A DNA stretch of 64,000 nucleotides from Hypomyces perniciosus (taxonomy: Eukaryota > Ascomycota > Sordariomycetes > Hypocreales > Hypocreaceae). The stretch is from NCBI GenBank assembly GCA_008477525.1, contig SPDT01000007.1, positions 2,046,001 to 2,110,000 of the forward strand, read 5' to 3'. The notes beneath the pieces were generated by a model. It saw only the letters and a list, made by a program, of their open reading frames with translations, made no database searches and was not told the DNA's origin. Shown in pieces: positions 1 through 12,639 of the stretch (its first letter is position 1; each line of letters starts with the position of its first letter). The translations under genes were made by a program, and so were the position numbers.

Positions 1-619
1 GATATTGTCCGTACCACCGTTCTTATCTAAATCGTAAGCAGGCGGGGACATCAGATGCCTTCATTTCAACTCCTTTCTGATAGAGGGGCATCACACACAT
101 CCTTGTCCTTTTTCCTCTCCCAAACACATGGATTATCCAAAAGACCGTTCCTAGATGCTCCATAACATCGACGAACTAAGGACGCCTTAGGCATAGAGTA
201 GTCGCCCTACCGGGACATCGTTGCTTTCCATCTCGGCTAGTACTACTACTTATGTTTTCCCAAAACGGGCGGAGTGCGCATTAAGCTAAAACTGTTGATG
301 TTGTTGTCCATCGTATTTCCCCTCAACTGCCGTACGAGTACTCTTATTCAAGATTTCTGCAGTCCCAATGTTCCAGTACCGAAAATCAGATAGTACTAGT
401 ACGGAGTAGAAGCAGATCTCCTGGACTGCCCTTTACGAGTATACTACAAGACCTGGTCACACGCACACTCCACTTTTCCCACCTTGTCTTCTTTTTTGCG
501 GTTCTCAACTCCCTTCAGACCACTCTCGCGCCATGTATTGACGGCCTGGCGAAGTTTCTATTTGAAGATTTCAGTTGTACGAGACGCAAACTTGGCTGAG
601 AAGCTGGTTGTGAGACATC
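1..619. other. Upstream region without a recognisable gene
   Basis: No open frame with protein-like content was seen on either strand. The stretch ends at the start of the rhodopsin-domain gene and probably holds its promoter and 5' UTR. CT-rich tracts near 470-530 are typical of fungal core promoters. Confidence 0.5.
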
Positions 620-2126
620 ATGGCCTGGGTATACAATACGCCTGAGGGCACGCCCAATGAGGGTGCGACCATTACGGCTGTGGCTTTGCTGGTTACCTCC
701 CTGGCACTGATTACTTTGTGCTTGCGGCTGTATGTCAGGTCAATACTTGTGAAGTCCATGGGCCCAGGTATGTCGATCGTCTGAGACTTGGAGTGGCTGA
801 CCCTAAGAAATATTAGATGACTGGATCATCGCCGTGGCTTGGGTATGTTTCGAATCTCAGATCTAGTCAGTGTGATGGAGATCTAACGGGGAGTGTATAG
901 CTCGGTTGTTGTGGCTATACAACAGCGACAATAGTCCGTATGTCGACACTCCCAAGTCTTATGGCTGATCTTTGCTAATTGTCAACCCAGAGACAAAATG
1001 GGGACTAGGACTCGTCCATCTGGACGACATGCCAGCTCAAAATCTCCTCAACTTTGGCTTGGTAAGTTAGCCCAGTGGAATTTCCACCTTCCCCTGTTCA
1101 AATGATCCAGTTCTAACCAAGCTGTGTCATCAGATGCAATACATCGGCGCTCCTTTGTAAGCCAGCGATCTCTACAGGACATTTGTTTGACATCAATTGA
1201 CACTATCCAGCTATGTTGTCGGTATCTGGGGCTTCAAAACAAGTCTCCTGATATCCTACATACGACTAGTGCCCGGATCATATCGACTTCTGCCCATTAC
1301 AGTCGCCACCATCGTCACAATGGCACATATAGCCTTCATCTGCGTCTTCCTCTTCTTGTGCACTCCAGTATGCTCAACTTGGATCCCCCCCTAACGTAAC
1401 TGGAAGCTCAGTCCTAACGAAACCAGATTGAAAAGCAATGGAAGCCCCTTGTCCCTGGACACTGCGCAGAAGCGGTTCCCTTCTATCTAACCTTCTCGGC
1501 TCTAACCATTGTCTTTGACATAACAACGTACGTCTCCCCCCTCCTCTTTGACCTCCTCTCTGTGCCCCTTTCTCACCCTATCTCGCAGGTTAATCCTCCC
1601 CTTCCCCGTCCTCATTAAGCTCCAAATGAAACGCCGCAAAAAGCTTGTCCTGCTCGGCCTCTTCACCCTCGGACTCTTCGTCACCATCGTCCAAATCATC
1701 CGCATCCAAACCATCACCAGCCTCTCGAACTACCTCGACTCCGCCAAAGCCATAAAATGGTCCATTGTCGAAAACGCCGTCGGCATCATCATCGCCTGCA
1801 TCCCTACTCTCGCCCCTCTTGTCAAATACTTCTCCGAACGCAGCACCCGCAACGGCACTGGAACCAACTCGCTCTCCCGCTCGCGGGGACACCACCAAGG
1901 TGGTTGTGATGCTCCTTACGCGCTGCAGTCATGGAGGGCAAAGAACGGAATGAGGTCATTGGGCAGCCAAATGGATTTGGAGAGCATCGAGAAGAGTGCC
2001 GATGCATCATCTTCCAAGAAAGGGGACGAGAGTACGGAGAATATACTCAGCGTGACCGGCAGTAGTAGAACAGCGAAGGGGGAAGATAGGGCCGGTACAC
2101 CACCGTCTATTAAAATAACCGAATGA
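620..2126 (+). CDS. Fungal rhodopsin-domain integral membrane protein (PTH11/SAT5-like)
   Basis: Predicted 366-residue plasma-membrane protein with seven hydrophobic segments followed by a polar Ser/Lys-rich tail, the architecture of the fungal rhodopsin-domain family (not a true opsin; ligand unknown). Eight exons join in frame: 620-767, 817-842, 901-937, 991-1061, 1134-1156, 1211-1367, 1427-1527 and 1589-2126. Diagnostic stretches are GPDDWIIAVAW after the first helix, a Cys pair in the third exon, KTSLLISYIRL, and PFPVLIKLQM followed by a Lys/Arg run. The last two helices are followed by a cytosolic tail rich in Ser, Glu and Lys. The start is the first in-frame ATG before the first helix. 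These proteins are often found near secreted or secondary-metabolism genes, but nothing here fixes a pathway. Family call is firm; role is unknown. Confidence 0.85.
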
Positions 2127-2952
2127 GGAGTCCGTTGCTGCAGAACTTTGCGTGTACAATATATATAGTCTTTATTGAGATAATAGTCATAAATGGGGAA
2201 GATAATGCAGGCCTGGTAGCCCTATCATTTGTCATAGATTTTAGCACACCACCACAAGGGATGATGCATCATGCATACGATGAACCAGGCCAAGGCGCCA
2301 TTTAAAAAGATGATGAGAACTATACTGGTGGTATATTGAGGACTATAAGATGTTCTATTAGAAGACACGGAGACTAGGGGACAGAAAAAGAGCGAAAAGG
2401 TGAACACATTTCCCAGCGAACATCATCACTTCAAGTGATGGGGTCATAGCAAGCAAAGTGTAGAAACACAAACCAAAAACAGTCTAACGTGACACAGTAC
2501 AGCTATTAAGCTCATGTCTTGGGCTCATATCTCTCTAGCTATTTTTCAAACTTAATACCGCAGTTTATGGAAGCATATTACCCCTTTTCCTTTGTGTCTG
2601 TCTCAGTTGCTAGTGTCGAATTATTGACGCCTTCATTCCAGCCTTCAGCTGACTGGATTAATAAAACTCCGTTTAATTGCTATCAGCAACACAAACAGAT
2701 GTCACGCGCAGTCACTCACTCAACAAGATAACGCAAAGGCATCTTGATTAAAAGAAGAGCGCCGAGTACCAACACTCGCATAGGGAATTGAACTAATAAT
2801 AGGTATTGATTGGAGGTAATTACATCTACCGCATTAGGTTACGTTTCAACGTCAAACGCATTTCTCTTTACCAATTCCTCCAACCCAGGGTATGTTCGTC
2901 GTAATAGCAAAAATTCTCACCCAAAACTCTCATCCTAAAGTCCAATCTTGAC
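2127..2952. other. Convergent 3' intergenic region
   Basis: Lies between the 3' ends of the rhodopsin-domain gene and the sugar transporter. It is A/T-rich with AATAAA-like strings (for example near 2660) suited to 3' end formation. No gene was seen. Confidence 0.5.
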
Positions 2953-4745
2953 TTAGACAGCGGATTGGCCACTCTTCTCGAGATAGTCAGTAGCTCCATT
3001 GGAGCCGGCGAAGGTGCTGTGGGGCTTCCACTTGCTCGAGGTTCGGGGAGTGGTCTCCTCCATCATCTTGTCAACCTGCTCAAGGGACAGACCCTTGGTC
3101 TCAGGAATCAGGAAGTAGGCGTAGACAAAGGCGCAGCTGCAAAGACCGCCCCAGACGAAGAAGACAGACGACTTCATGTTGCCCCTGTCGGTACCAACCA
3201 TGTAGGGGGTAATGACGGCAATAATGGTGTTCCAGAGCCAGTTGGAGGCGGTGGAGAGACCAACACCACGAGATCGGATGGGGAGAGGGAAAATCTCGCC
3301 GATGACGATCCAGGCACCAGGGCCCCAGGTGGAGGCGAACCAGAAAATGAAGATGGCAATGAAGGCAATCTGGGCGTTGACAGCGGCGATGTTGTCGGCA
3401 ATAGGCTGCGTAGCACCCTCGGGGAGATGGGTCTTGTTAAATCCGACGGTAACACCGATGATGGCGACGAGGAACTGGCAGATAAGCATACCCGCGGCAC
3501 CGACGATGAGAATGGTACGACGTCCGAATCTCTCGACAGTCCAGAAAGAAAGAGGAGTAGAGCAGACATTGACCAGGGTGAAGATGAGAGAAATCAGGAA
3601 AGAGTTGTCAATGGCACCAGTCGACTGGAGGAAGGGAGTCGAGTAGTAGAAGATGAAGTTGACACCAGTCCTGGAGCGAGGCTGTTAGTGACTGTCGTAG
3701 GTCTTTTTTAGAACACTTAATCGGAGAATTCTTACCATTGCTGCATCATCTGCAGAGAAGTACCGAGGATAGTTCGGCGCAAGTTGGACTTGGAGACCCA
3801 CAGGCTACCCTTGAAGCAGTTGGCCCAGCTGCCGAACCACGTGGTGGAGGGGATGAGGGCACGCTCGTATTCCTCGTTGGCAATGATCTCAGCAAGCTCG
3901 TTCTGGACGAACTCAGAGTCCTGGGGCTGACCACGAACGCGGGACAGGGCGTCGGCGGCCCTCTCGATCTCACCCTTCTTGACGTAGTAACGGGGAGAGT
4001 CAGGCAGGAAGAGCAGACCACCACCGAGGATCAGAGCCCAAGGGAACTGAATGGCAATGGGGATACGGTAGGCACCGGTGTTCTCGATCTTGCTGCACAC
4101 ATAGACGATGATGGACGCCAGCATGATACCAATGGTAATGCAGAATTGGTAACCAGCGACGAGAGCACCACGGACCTTGCGGGGGCACTGGAGCGAACGT
4201 TAGTATGGCGATTGGGCCAAGACGATACGATACACAGGGGGACAACTTACAATCTCGGACATGTACAAGATGACAATGGCAGACTCAAAACCGACACCGA
4301 CACCAGCAATCAGACGACCGGCGACAATAGGACCAAGAGCGTGTTCGGGAGAGGTGACCATCTGAACAACGACACCGAGCATGTAGATAAAGCAACCAAT
4401 GATGACAGTCCACTTTCGGCCGATCCAGTCAGCAACATCGCCGGCAAGAATGGCACCAAAGAAAGTTCCGCAGGACAAGATAGAGACGATGAGGGACGAG
4501 TGACTCTCGCTGAGCTTGGGGGCGCCCACGCCCTCGACGGCCTCGTAGAAGATCTTGGAGCCCGTGACACCGTTGATGTAACCAGAGTCGTAGCCGAAGA
4601 AGATACCACCGAAGGAGGCGAAAGCGCAGAGCAGGTAGGCCTTCCAGGTGATGGGCGCCTCGATGTGTTCAACATCCCGAGCCGTGTGGAGGGCGACAGA
4701 CTCCTTGCGAGTCTCGCCGCCCTTGTTGTCGAACGAGTCGGACAT
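2953..4745 (-). CDS. MFS monosaccharide (high-affinity glucose-type) transporter
   Basis: A 554-residue sugar porter of the major facilitator superfamily, expected in the plasma membrane and importing glucose or related hexoses by proton symport. Three exons: 4745-4251, 4187-3736 and 3670-2953, with classic donors and acceptors. Visible signatures: FGGIFFGYDSGYI in helix 1, DWIGRKW in the loop between helices 2 and 3, GRLIAGVGVGFES, the mid-protein LPDSPRYYVKKG, QQWTGVNFIFYYS in helix 7, and the closing PETKGLSLEQVD. The N-terminus (AFASFGGIFFGYDSGYINGV) resembles fungal high-affinity glucose transporters such as Neurospora HGT-1, and that is the basis for the substrate guess; xylose or another hexose is possible. 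A 10 kb gene-poor region lies upstream of its start. Confidence 0.92.
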
Positions 4746-7700
4746 GATGCCGAAGTAGTAGGTGTGCTTGTCGCGTCTGTACTACCCGTGCTGCTGGATT
4801 TCGTCTCTTTGTTGGATTGTCTGGCGATTGGAATGAAGGGGAAAGCTCTTAGCAAGAAAAGAGGAAGAAGGGAGGACCCAGGCGGAGGGAACGGCGAACT
4901 CCTGTGAGACACACAGACCGACAAGGCAAGACAAAGAATTCCAGGAAAGGGCGGGCGAAGACCGGTCTTTTTATTATTCACGTAGCATTGGGGACGAACA
5001 GACTCAGACGCAGACTCAGACTCAGACTTTCCGTCAACATGGGGATCGGGACCAGGGGGGGGGAGTGCGGCGTGAGGCGTGGCGTTCGTTCGCTCACCAC
5101 GGACAGGTGATGATGTTTACGATAATATGCTTTCGGGTCTCCCTAAGCTTAGCATTGACATTAGAATTGTATTAGCACTGCATATACACGCAAAGTACAT
5201 ATGTGTCTGCTCCAATGTACCCGTAATACTAGCCTGACAGCTCCGCTGGCCGTGGCCATTAGCGCAGCGCAGCGCAGCGCAAGAAATGGAATTCTCGAGA
5301 GGCGTGTGCTGTGGTGTGCTGCCGATGCTTCACTTGGAGAAGTGCTGATGCATACTCGTAGCATCACATCACAATGAAGCTCAAGTCGAGAAGGGGGTGT
5401 GGGCGCGGATCCATGCAAACAGAAAAAAATTAGCAGCTATGGGATCGTTACAGTTAGGCCAGCCGCCACAGGGGCCAGGGGTCCGCGGCACGGCGCACGC
5501 GAGGAGATGGGGTGGCGGCCTTTCTGTGTGATGAAATGGAGCCTCATGGAGGTGAGAAAAGGAGGGGGTGACGGATGTAGAGGGCAGAGGTGCTGACTGC
5601 CAGAGAGCTTCAGGGCCAAGAATGACCAGCCGGCGCGTCTGGGGAAGCCTGCATGGGGATTTGTGGATCTCGGATGCTTCTGGCTACGAAGTAAGGCCGA
5701 CGGCCACGGGGCTTTAATTAGTGGGCAGAGCCCTGAAAACGGCTTGGTCTGGCGCTCTTTGGCAGCCCTTGAGAGCTCTTGAGAGCCCTCGGGCCACTGA
5801 ACCCCCCCTGTTGATCTGCTTGCAGGCGAAGCAGAGAAGCGCCGAGAAAGGCCGGCCGTTGGGTCCATGCCCCCGGCATTCTGCTTGGTTGCTGGGTCCT
5901 GCACTCCGTAGTTTTAGTCGGGATGGGAGCGGCGTGTTTTTTTCCTTTCTTTTTTTCCCTTTCCCTTCAGGCAAAAGGCGAACACAAACCGTTTGGGCTT
6001 GTAAGTGAGTGGTGGTGACAGAAGTCTAGGTGCTGAGTGATGATGTTCGTAGATAGGCAGTATACAAAATATGGAAAAGTAAAAAGTACTGGTATTCATC
6101 TCGTGGGCTGCAGACTGCAAATCTTATTGCTGCAGATGTTACCTATAATGTTACTTTCCAGGCTCCATTCCATCAGGCTAATCGTAATCATTGTCCGGAA
6201 CTTCTGCTTGCTTCGCATGGTGATGTAATAGCAGCACTAACGTCCAGACCATCTCCAATCGAGAAAGACAAGCTGTGGTGATGAAGAGACATCCTGCGGG
6301 CCATAGATCAAACGGTTGGGCCGAAGAACATTCCACCTACTGTCACGGCGAGCCACCGAGGCCGACAGACGCCACCACCCAAAGTCAATGACAACATTAC
6401 TACTGCTATTACTACTACGAAGTACTACCATAACCATAACCATAACCAAGCAAGACACGGCATGGTAGTGTTAGTGTTAGTACTATTGATAGAGCGGCCG
6501 CAGAGTTTGGGGTGCATGTGCGGAGGTACGAGTATAGGCGGCCTCTCTCCCTGGACAACAGACACGACACAACAACAAGGCTCTCGTGCTCGTATCTCAC
6601 TCGTCCTCTGCATTCCCCATGGGCGTCTACGCTCTCTCTGGGGAGACAAATGGGGAGAAAAGCTGGAGAATTGCCCCCCGTATTTCCGGCCCATGACTCC
6701 AAATGGCGAATATTCGGTCGTACTTTGCCAGAGGTCCCAGAAGCCCCAGTCTTAATTGACCGAGCTAGGGGCGGCTTGGCGGGCCAATTGGGGATCTGGC
6801 ATCTGCAATCTGGAATCATCTCCGAACTCTACGAGCTATAGGCACTGCGTACGGAGTACACATACAGCGTTTCTGACCACGCTATTTGCTCTGCTTACAG
6901 GCGCCTTCTCGGCGGTTTGTGGGTGGGAACGTCTAATACTCCATGCAATGTAATACGGAGTAGTAGTCCCGATGGCCGAATACATAGTTGATCTACCATT
7001 GTTTGCTCCCTAGGGTGTTGGGGGTTTCTGATAATCGGGGTTAGGATATAATTCCATGTTGCCAAAGATGCTGTGTCGTATGAGGCGTTGTTGATTTGCC
7101 GCATATTGACACGGGCTTGATTCTTCAGCGTGGCGTGCCGCGGCCGTGCTCATCCCCGAAGCTTTGGTCCAAATCGTTGTTATTACTGTTATTACTCGTA
7201 CACTGAAGATTCTCAATTTTGGCAGTTATATATAGGGCTATCTGACCCATTCTCATCAATATATTTTGCCGTTCACTAATACTACGGAGTACATTTGTAA
7301 GAACAACAAAGCGCGTCTGTCTCTTACGAGAGCAGTCAAATGACTGCTCCTGCAAGATTCCCTGTAGTACTACTACTGCTGCTGCTGCTATGCACGTAGT
7401 ATTACTTCCGACCATACACAACCCAGCACGTCTATGCGCGTCTCCGGCTCGAACCCCACCAGCAAAATCACGGAACTCGCCTCGGCTATACAATCATGTG
7501 CTACTCCGTACTTCGTACTACTATGTATTATGTATGGAAGTAAGTGCTCCATCATCTCGAAACGAATGTCAACTCACGAACCAACAAATGGACAGTGTTT
7601 CTGCCGTTGGTTGGAACTTACTCCGTACATACCTAGTACTTGCACATAGGGCCGAGAGCGTACATCGTACATGTACATATGTAGCAAAGGGCAATTAAAA

Positions 7701-9071
7701 CCTTGCGAGCTCCATACTTTTCCGTATGCCGTACCTCCACATAGTACTATACGAGTTCGCCGGAGAAATACCCGCCTACCTTTTGTTGGCGCCCAAAAGG
7801 CAAAACAAGGAAAATTTCGTCAGCTGCTCTCGGGCAACACGAGGAGTTCAAGGTTGTTTGCTGGGACTATGGGAGATGCGCCGAGATCACTCGATGGGGG
7901 CACTCCTCTCTCTGGGGCAGATGGAGCCGCCCCTCCCCCCCCCCCATCGTGCGTCTGCTAATGATAAATTCGGAAATACAGCGAAGGGGTTTGAAAAATG
8001 GAATTTTTCTAATCTTCATGTCACGGGACCAATATTTGACCGTGAGTGACCGAGAACGCCGCCGAGAGAGGAGAGAGAAGACAGCAAAACCCCTTCTTCC
8101 AGTATAGTCCGAGTATGGTCCGAGTAGTAATAATAGTGAGCACCGGGATTAGGAGCAGGCTCCCGATGGCTTGTTCATTACCATTACAAGTACTACCCGA
8201 ACATGTAAACGAATGGAGTCATCCATCAAACGGCCGAGCATGCCCGTGTCTCAACCTTGCCCTAATCCGATCCGCCCCATCGCGAGACACCGTGTGGCAA
8301 AGTGGCTTCTGCTTCTCCAGTGGCTGCATTCCACATCTGACTCTTATGTAGATAATAGGCCGATGCCATGTAAGTGCTTTATTGTGCAGCACAGATGATC
8401 GCTCGGCCAAGGCTCTAGAGGCGCCCACACTCCAGCCAAGCCAAAGCCAAAGCCGTCTGGCGCTCCAGCCTACCTAGTCTAGGAGGCTTTGCCATGTGCA
8501 ATACGATTTGAGGGCGACACATGAAGGAGACTCTTGGCTGCCGGCCAACAACCGGCCGGATACCGGAAGCTTGCTCTCTCGTACGAGTACTAGTAGTAGT
8601 AGTAGCACATGAAGCAGCACATGGAGCATGTATATGTATGCACATCACGGAGCACACTCGGCCCTACACATACACGCGAGACAGGCAAGACAGGGTGCGT
8701 TGGCGATGGTGGCATGGGATAAAACGGCGAAGCGAACTTGGCGATGCAATCGGATTGGATGGAGTGACGTGCCTCGATGTCGGGTCATCCTACTCCGTAT
8801 GTAGTATGATTAATCGCGGTGATACTATCATCTTGTGCTATGCGGCTGAGATGAGCACCCTCCGTAGAGCTTCATCGGTGTGGCTACGTGCATTCGGCCT
8901 TACCCTGAAATACACCATGAATCTACAATGCTTCATCAGCAAGGTTGCAACGAGATTTATTGCTGTACATATCCAAAAGGATCGGAGGATCAGCAGCATA
9001 CTACCCAACACCTGGCCTCCATTGCGTGCTCTGCCCTCTCTTTGGCTGAAACAGAATGGGAGTCTCTTCCC
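4746..9071. other. Gene-poor region, promoter side of the sugar transporter
   Basis: No open frame here looks like protein. The first few hundred bases probably hold the sugar transporter promoter: a GACTCAGAC-type direct repeat near 5003-5030, a run of nine G at about 5055-5063, and a CAGCG microsatellite near 5258-5281. Further on the sequence is rich in trinucleotides such as TAC/GTA (for example 8590-8607) and carries many copies of TACTCCGTA or its complement (near 6848, 6953, 7281, 7502, 7619 and 8791). The longest frames (5437-5904, 8521-9168) have no domain, no splice-consistent extension and low-complexity content. Confidence 0.5.
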
Positions 9072-9106
9072 GTCCATCCGTCCATCCATCCATCCATCCA
9101 TCCATC
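9072..9106. repeat. (CATC)n microsatellite
   Basis: About eight near-perfect tandem copies of a CCAT/CATC unit in a non-coding stretch. Simple repeat; no function implied. Confidence 0.9.
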
Positions 9107-11509
9107 TTAGATCCCCTCTGCTAGCATTCGACACCATCTCATCTCACTTCCAAAAAGCCACGTTTTAGATACCCTAAAGCACAACTATTATAGCCGAGTT
9201 AAGATGTTTTGTTCGTTAGTTGCAACATACGGCCCGTCTCCTCCATCAAGGGATCGTACGCACCAATACCATGTTGCACACAAACGTGCTCGGTGGAACT
9301 ATTATTATTTTCTCCGTTGAATCAAGCATACATCCCCGACATCCTTCCGTTCATAGTGGGTTTCATCGTTTATGGAGATTAGCTGATGGGGTGAACATAC
9401 GAGTATGTAGTAGTACTGCTAATACTAGATGCATACTGCCGGTAGGTAATCCCCTTTCTCGCCCGATCGTTTTACGACCACTTAGATCTTATGGTCACCT
9501 TGGTGGGTAGTAGTAGGAGTGGTTCTGACGTGCGTTTATGGACTCTCCAATCTCAAATGGTAAGTGAACATGCATAACATACTCCGTAATCTCTTGTTGG
9601 TTCTATTATTAATTACATACATCCTTGCGGAGTAGTACTACTATGTATGTATGCTCTTGGCCAGCATTATACATACATGCTAGTCTATGCCGATACGAAA
9701 CTTACGAGTGATGTTACTCTTGCTCTATCAGTGTGCCAACCCCCAGCAGAGTTGTACGCATATGTTCATGTAGGTGATAAGACACATCCGGTCCTATCCC
9801 ATGAAAGTATCATGGACTGGAGCGGTCACCTGCAGGAATTGTGACAAAAGAGAGGCCTCAAGGTCGAGAACGATAATCATTCGTGAACTTGAAACATTGG
9901 CAATTCTTTATCACTCGGTTAATCAGGTTAATTCCAGTTCATGGGAGGGGTTTTCTGATCAGATCAAAACATTGGCCACTGTGATAACTAAAGTCCCTCG
10001 ACACACTATTGAGTACAAGAAGCTAGAAATGACATCATGATCTATTGATAAGGGAGAAAGGAAAGAAAAGAAGCTATCTGGGTATGAGCAAAGGTAGCCT
10101 CGATACTGAAGGGGATCATGTGTATCATCACGTGTAAATCATCACGATGTGGTGAGCTGTCCAGAAGTGACTCCCACAGAGCGCCAAGAATAAACAGGTA
10201 CTAATAAGGACCACTTCGACTGTTTTATCCAGGTAGATCCCCTATTAATAATTACTACCCCCTTCATTGCCAGGCAGTATATGTGCGAGCAAACGACCTA
10301 CATGGAGGCTGTTGAGCACGTGAGTATACACGTGACATTTCTGTATGTGTTCTCTTCCTCAACCTTCACAACCTAGCTAGCTCATCTCTTTTTCATAGCA
10401 CCTTCATAATAATCGTTCGCTATTTTCAGTAATTCCCTCTGCCTTTCAGGTTCATCAAATGCAAACTAAATCTTTGGGTCTGCGGGAAGAGCATGGCGGT
10501 CACTCTCAAGAATTCTGGCCAAAGAGAAGCTCGAGTTCGTAAGTACAGTACCTTAAAACTTGCCTTATACCTAGTGGTTAATGATGTATTAATGATATAT
10601 TCGTTTAATCGGATATTTGCTTAGTCTTTCCAGAAACAATATATTTATTGACAAGGTCAAAATATCGGGGCGAATACCAGTTTGCTCCTCCAGGGATGGT
10701 ATCACTCTGGATTTGCTGCGATAAACAATACGAATGTGTAACCAATGAACAAGGTATTGCCTTATGGTTGTTGCTATACATCGATTTGTGTGATACTGGG
10801 CACAAGGAAAACTCTGTATTGCTAAGCTTCTCTTCTACATGTCAAAACAGATCGGAATCTTCTAGGCACGACCAAATTGCATCTTAGGACAGCAACAAAC
10901 ACTACGACCCAAGACAGATATTTATCTCGAGAGAACCGAACGATGAAAAATGGCTAAAAGATCTCACGCTCTATGGAGAAAACACACCTAAAGACCTTAC
11001 AGCATCAGTCGCATGGGATGTGTTGGCCGTGTATAGGGTAGTGTCATGTCACCATTTCCTAGTCATGTCCTTCGACCCCATTTGCTAGCCGGTCGGGAAT
11101 AACACTCTAGTCCTGAGGCCTGCATTCGACTCTATGAGAGTAGACGGACAAAGAAGAAAAGAAGCCAACGCTATCACACTATGTCTCCATCAGTCCCATG
11201 CAGCCGCATGTTGTGGTACTATATCCAGCTATGCAGATTGTCGAAAAAGGACGGATAATCCTCCCTGAGGATAACAGGTTTGTCAGATTTTAGGTTCGTC
11301 AGGAAGCGAGTAAAATGCGATGACATTTTCATCTCACTACTGACTTCTGTCCAAGGGTAATATAGAAAAACCGACAAACCTTCCATACCGCCATACCTAC
11401 CTATGTAATGACCCCCTGTTTAACGGACAGTTTGGGTGGGAACATAACTCACTGTCTGCCGTCTGGACCAGCATGACTGGGCGTATCCTCACACACACAT
11501 AGAATACTC
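9107..11509. other. Gene-poor region with no recognised content
   Basis: No protein-like frame was recognised. Scattered TACTCCGTA-type motifs (9581, 9630) and two CACGTG hexamers within about 20 bases near 10319-10336 are the only structured signals noticed. It grades into a transposon-relic area. Short frames at 9647-10040 and 10648-10887 have no recognisable similarity. Confidence 0.4.
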
Positions 11510-11601
11510 TCAAAAGCCATCATCATTCCCACAACCATTGTCATCAACGAAGGATAGAGTATGCTCCCGACAGTAGCAGCGAGGTGAATCATTTCCTCTT
11601 G
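11510..11601 (-). mobile_element. Copia reverse-transcriptase fragment, reverse copy (relic)
   Basis: Read on the minus strand, this gives a short peptide containing EEMIHLAATVGSILYPS, matching the end of the Ty1/copia reverse transcriptase domain, where a Tyr-x3-VGSLMY-x4-TRPD motif is usual. The TRPD part has been lost. It shares a perfect 17-bp core (11552-11568) in inverted orientation with the copy on the plus strand 170 bp away, plus weaker similarity on both sides. Too short and damaged to be functional. Confidence 0.55.
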
Positions 11602-11710
11602 TATTGATATATGAGTTGCAAGCAAGACGAAGCTCGAGACTAATATCAAGTTGCCCAAAATCCGTATGCCTGAAGAAAAGCTCGCCCCAACAACTCACGA
11701 AGTAACACCG

Positions 11711-11835
11711 GAAGAGATCAATCGCTTCACTGTTATTGTTGGGAGCATACTCTATCCCTCATTCGTTACAAGACCAGATGTTGCGTTCTGTGCGGCCAAG
11801 CGGGCCCCATCGCCGTTCTCGCATATCGACTCATT
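11711..11835 (+). mobile_element. Copia reverse-transcriptase fragment, forward copy (relic)
   Basis: Plus-strand translation gives VGSILYPSFVTRPDVAF, a good match to the conserved C-terminal part of the Ty1/copia reverse transcriptase (VGSLMYx4TRPDxAF), followed by a decayed continuation that ends at a stop near 11837. No LTRs, integrase or RNase H could be found beside it. It is the better preserved half of an inverted pair with 11510-11601. The pairing suggests a nested or rearranged insertion that later decayed, perhaps helped by repeat-induced point mutation. Confidence 0.65.
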
Positions 11836-12639
11836 ATAGTCCCTGGTTCGTTTCTTGGCGGTAGCAAAATGAAGGTTCTAATTTTCACTTATAGCCATCA
11901 TGGGTTGTGCAACGTCTATCTGGCGACGAGCTCTGCACTGCTGGATCACCATCTAATCATCCAGGTACATTATGCACTCTTTCCAGGTCTGGCATCCGAT
12001 ATCGCTCAGATTTACTGACATGAACTCAACGGTTCTAGTTCATGTATGAATTGGTAAGAGAATTCGGCGCCGCCTGGAGCTGCTTCGCTAAGCTGGTGAG
12101 TGGATGGGTGTTGGTTTGGGAGTATAGCCGAATGGATGACACTGAAGCCTATATTGCCAAGTCAGTCTATTAATTCAAGTGTTGGATCCCGTCGTTATTG
12201 CCCTCGACCACTTCTTTCGGCCCGCTGTCAATGTTAAGCGAGATTTGCGCAGAGGACGTTCTACCATCTGTCAAAATGCCCTTGCGGACATTGTTGATCT
12301 CGTACAGCCACTGAGAGCACACGTTTGGAGACATCCAAGTGCTATTGCTCTTTTCGCCCTGAAGCCATGATATCAGGGACACTCAGACTGTGCCTAGACT
12401 TAAGTAGAATGATTCATTAGTTACAGATGATAACATCATATTGTTGTTATTCGTAGAATGGCGCCAGGCCTCCCCGTTTCGATTCAATGGCACAGGGCTC
12501 CGGTCCACATCTACATGCAACGGGGCATGGTTGTTGGCATCATCACTTCCGAAAATATAAAAGAGAAGAGATCGTATCTCGAGGGAAATGGCGTCAGACA
12601 TCCCATGGATCTCTTGGGACTTTTTGAACGAGAAACATA

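Noticed and set aside
3738..4907. A 389-codon open frame antisense to the sugar transporter
   Set aside because: It is a shadow of the transporter exons; the transporter has clear family motifs and matching splice sites, the antisense frame does not.
5437..5904. A 155-codon minus-strand frame near the sugar transporter promoter
   Set aside because: Composition is Pro/Ser/Arg-rich with no family pattern and it runs through repetitive G/C-rich sequence.
7380..7470. A tRNA B-box-like string (GGTTCGAGCCG on the minus strand)
   Set aside because: No A box, no acceptor stem and no cloverleaf could be built around it.
8521..9168. A 215-codon open frame in the gene-poor region
   Set aside because: No domain, contains a CATC microsatellite and no splice-consistent extension.
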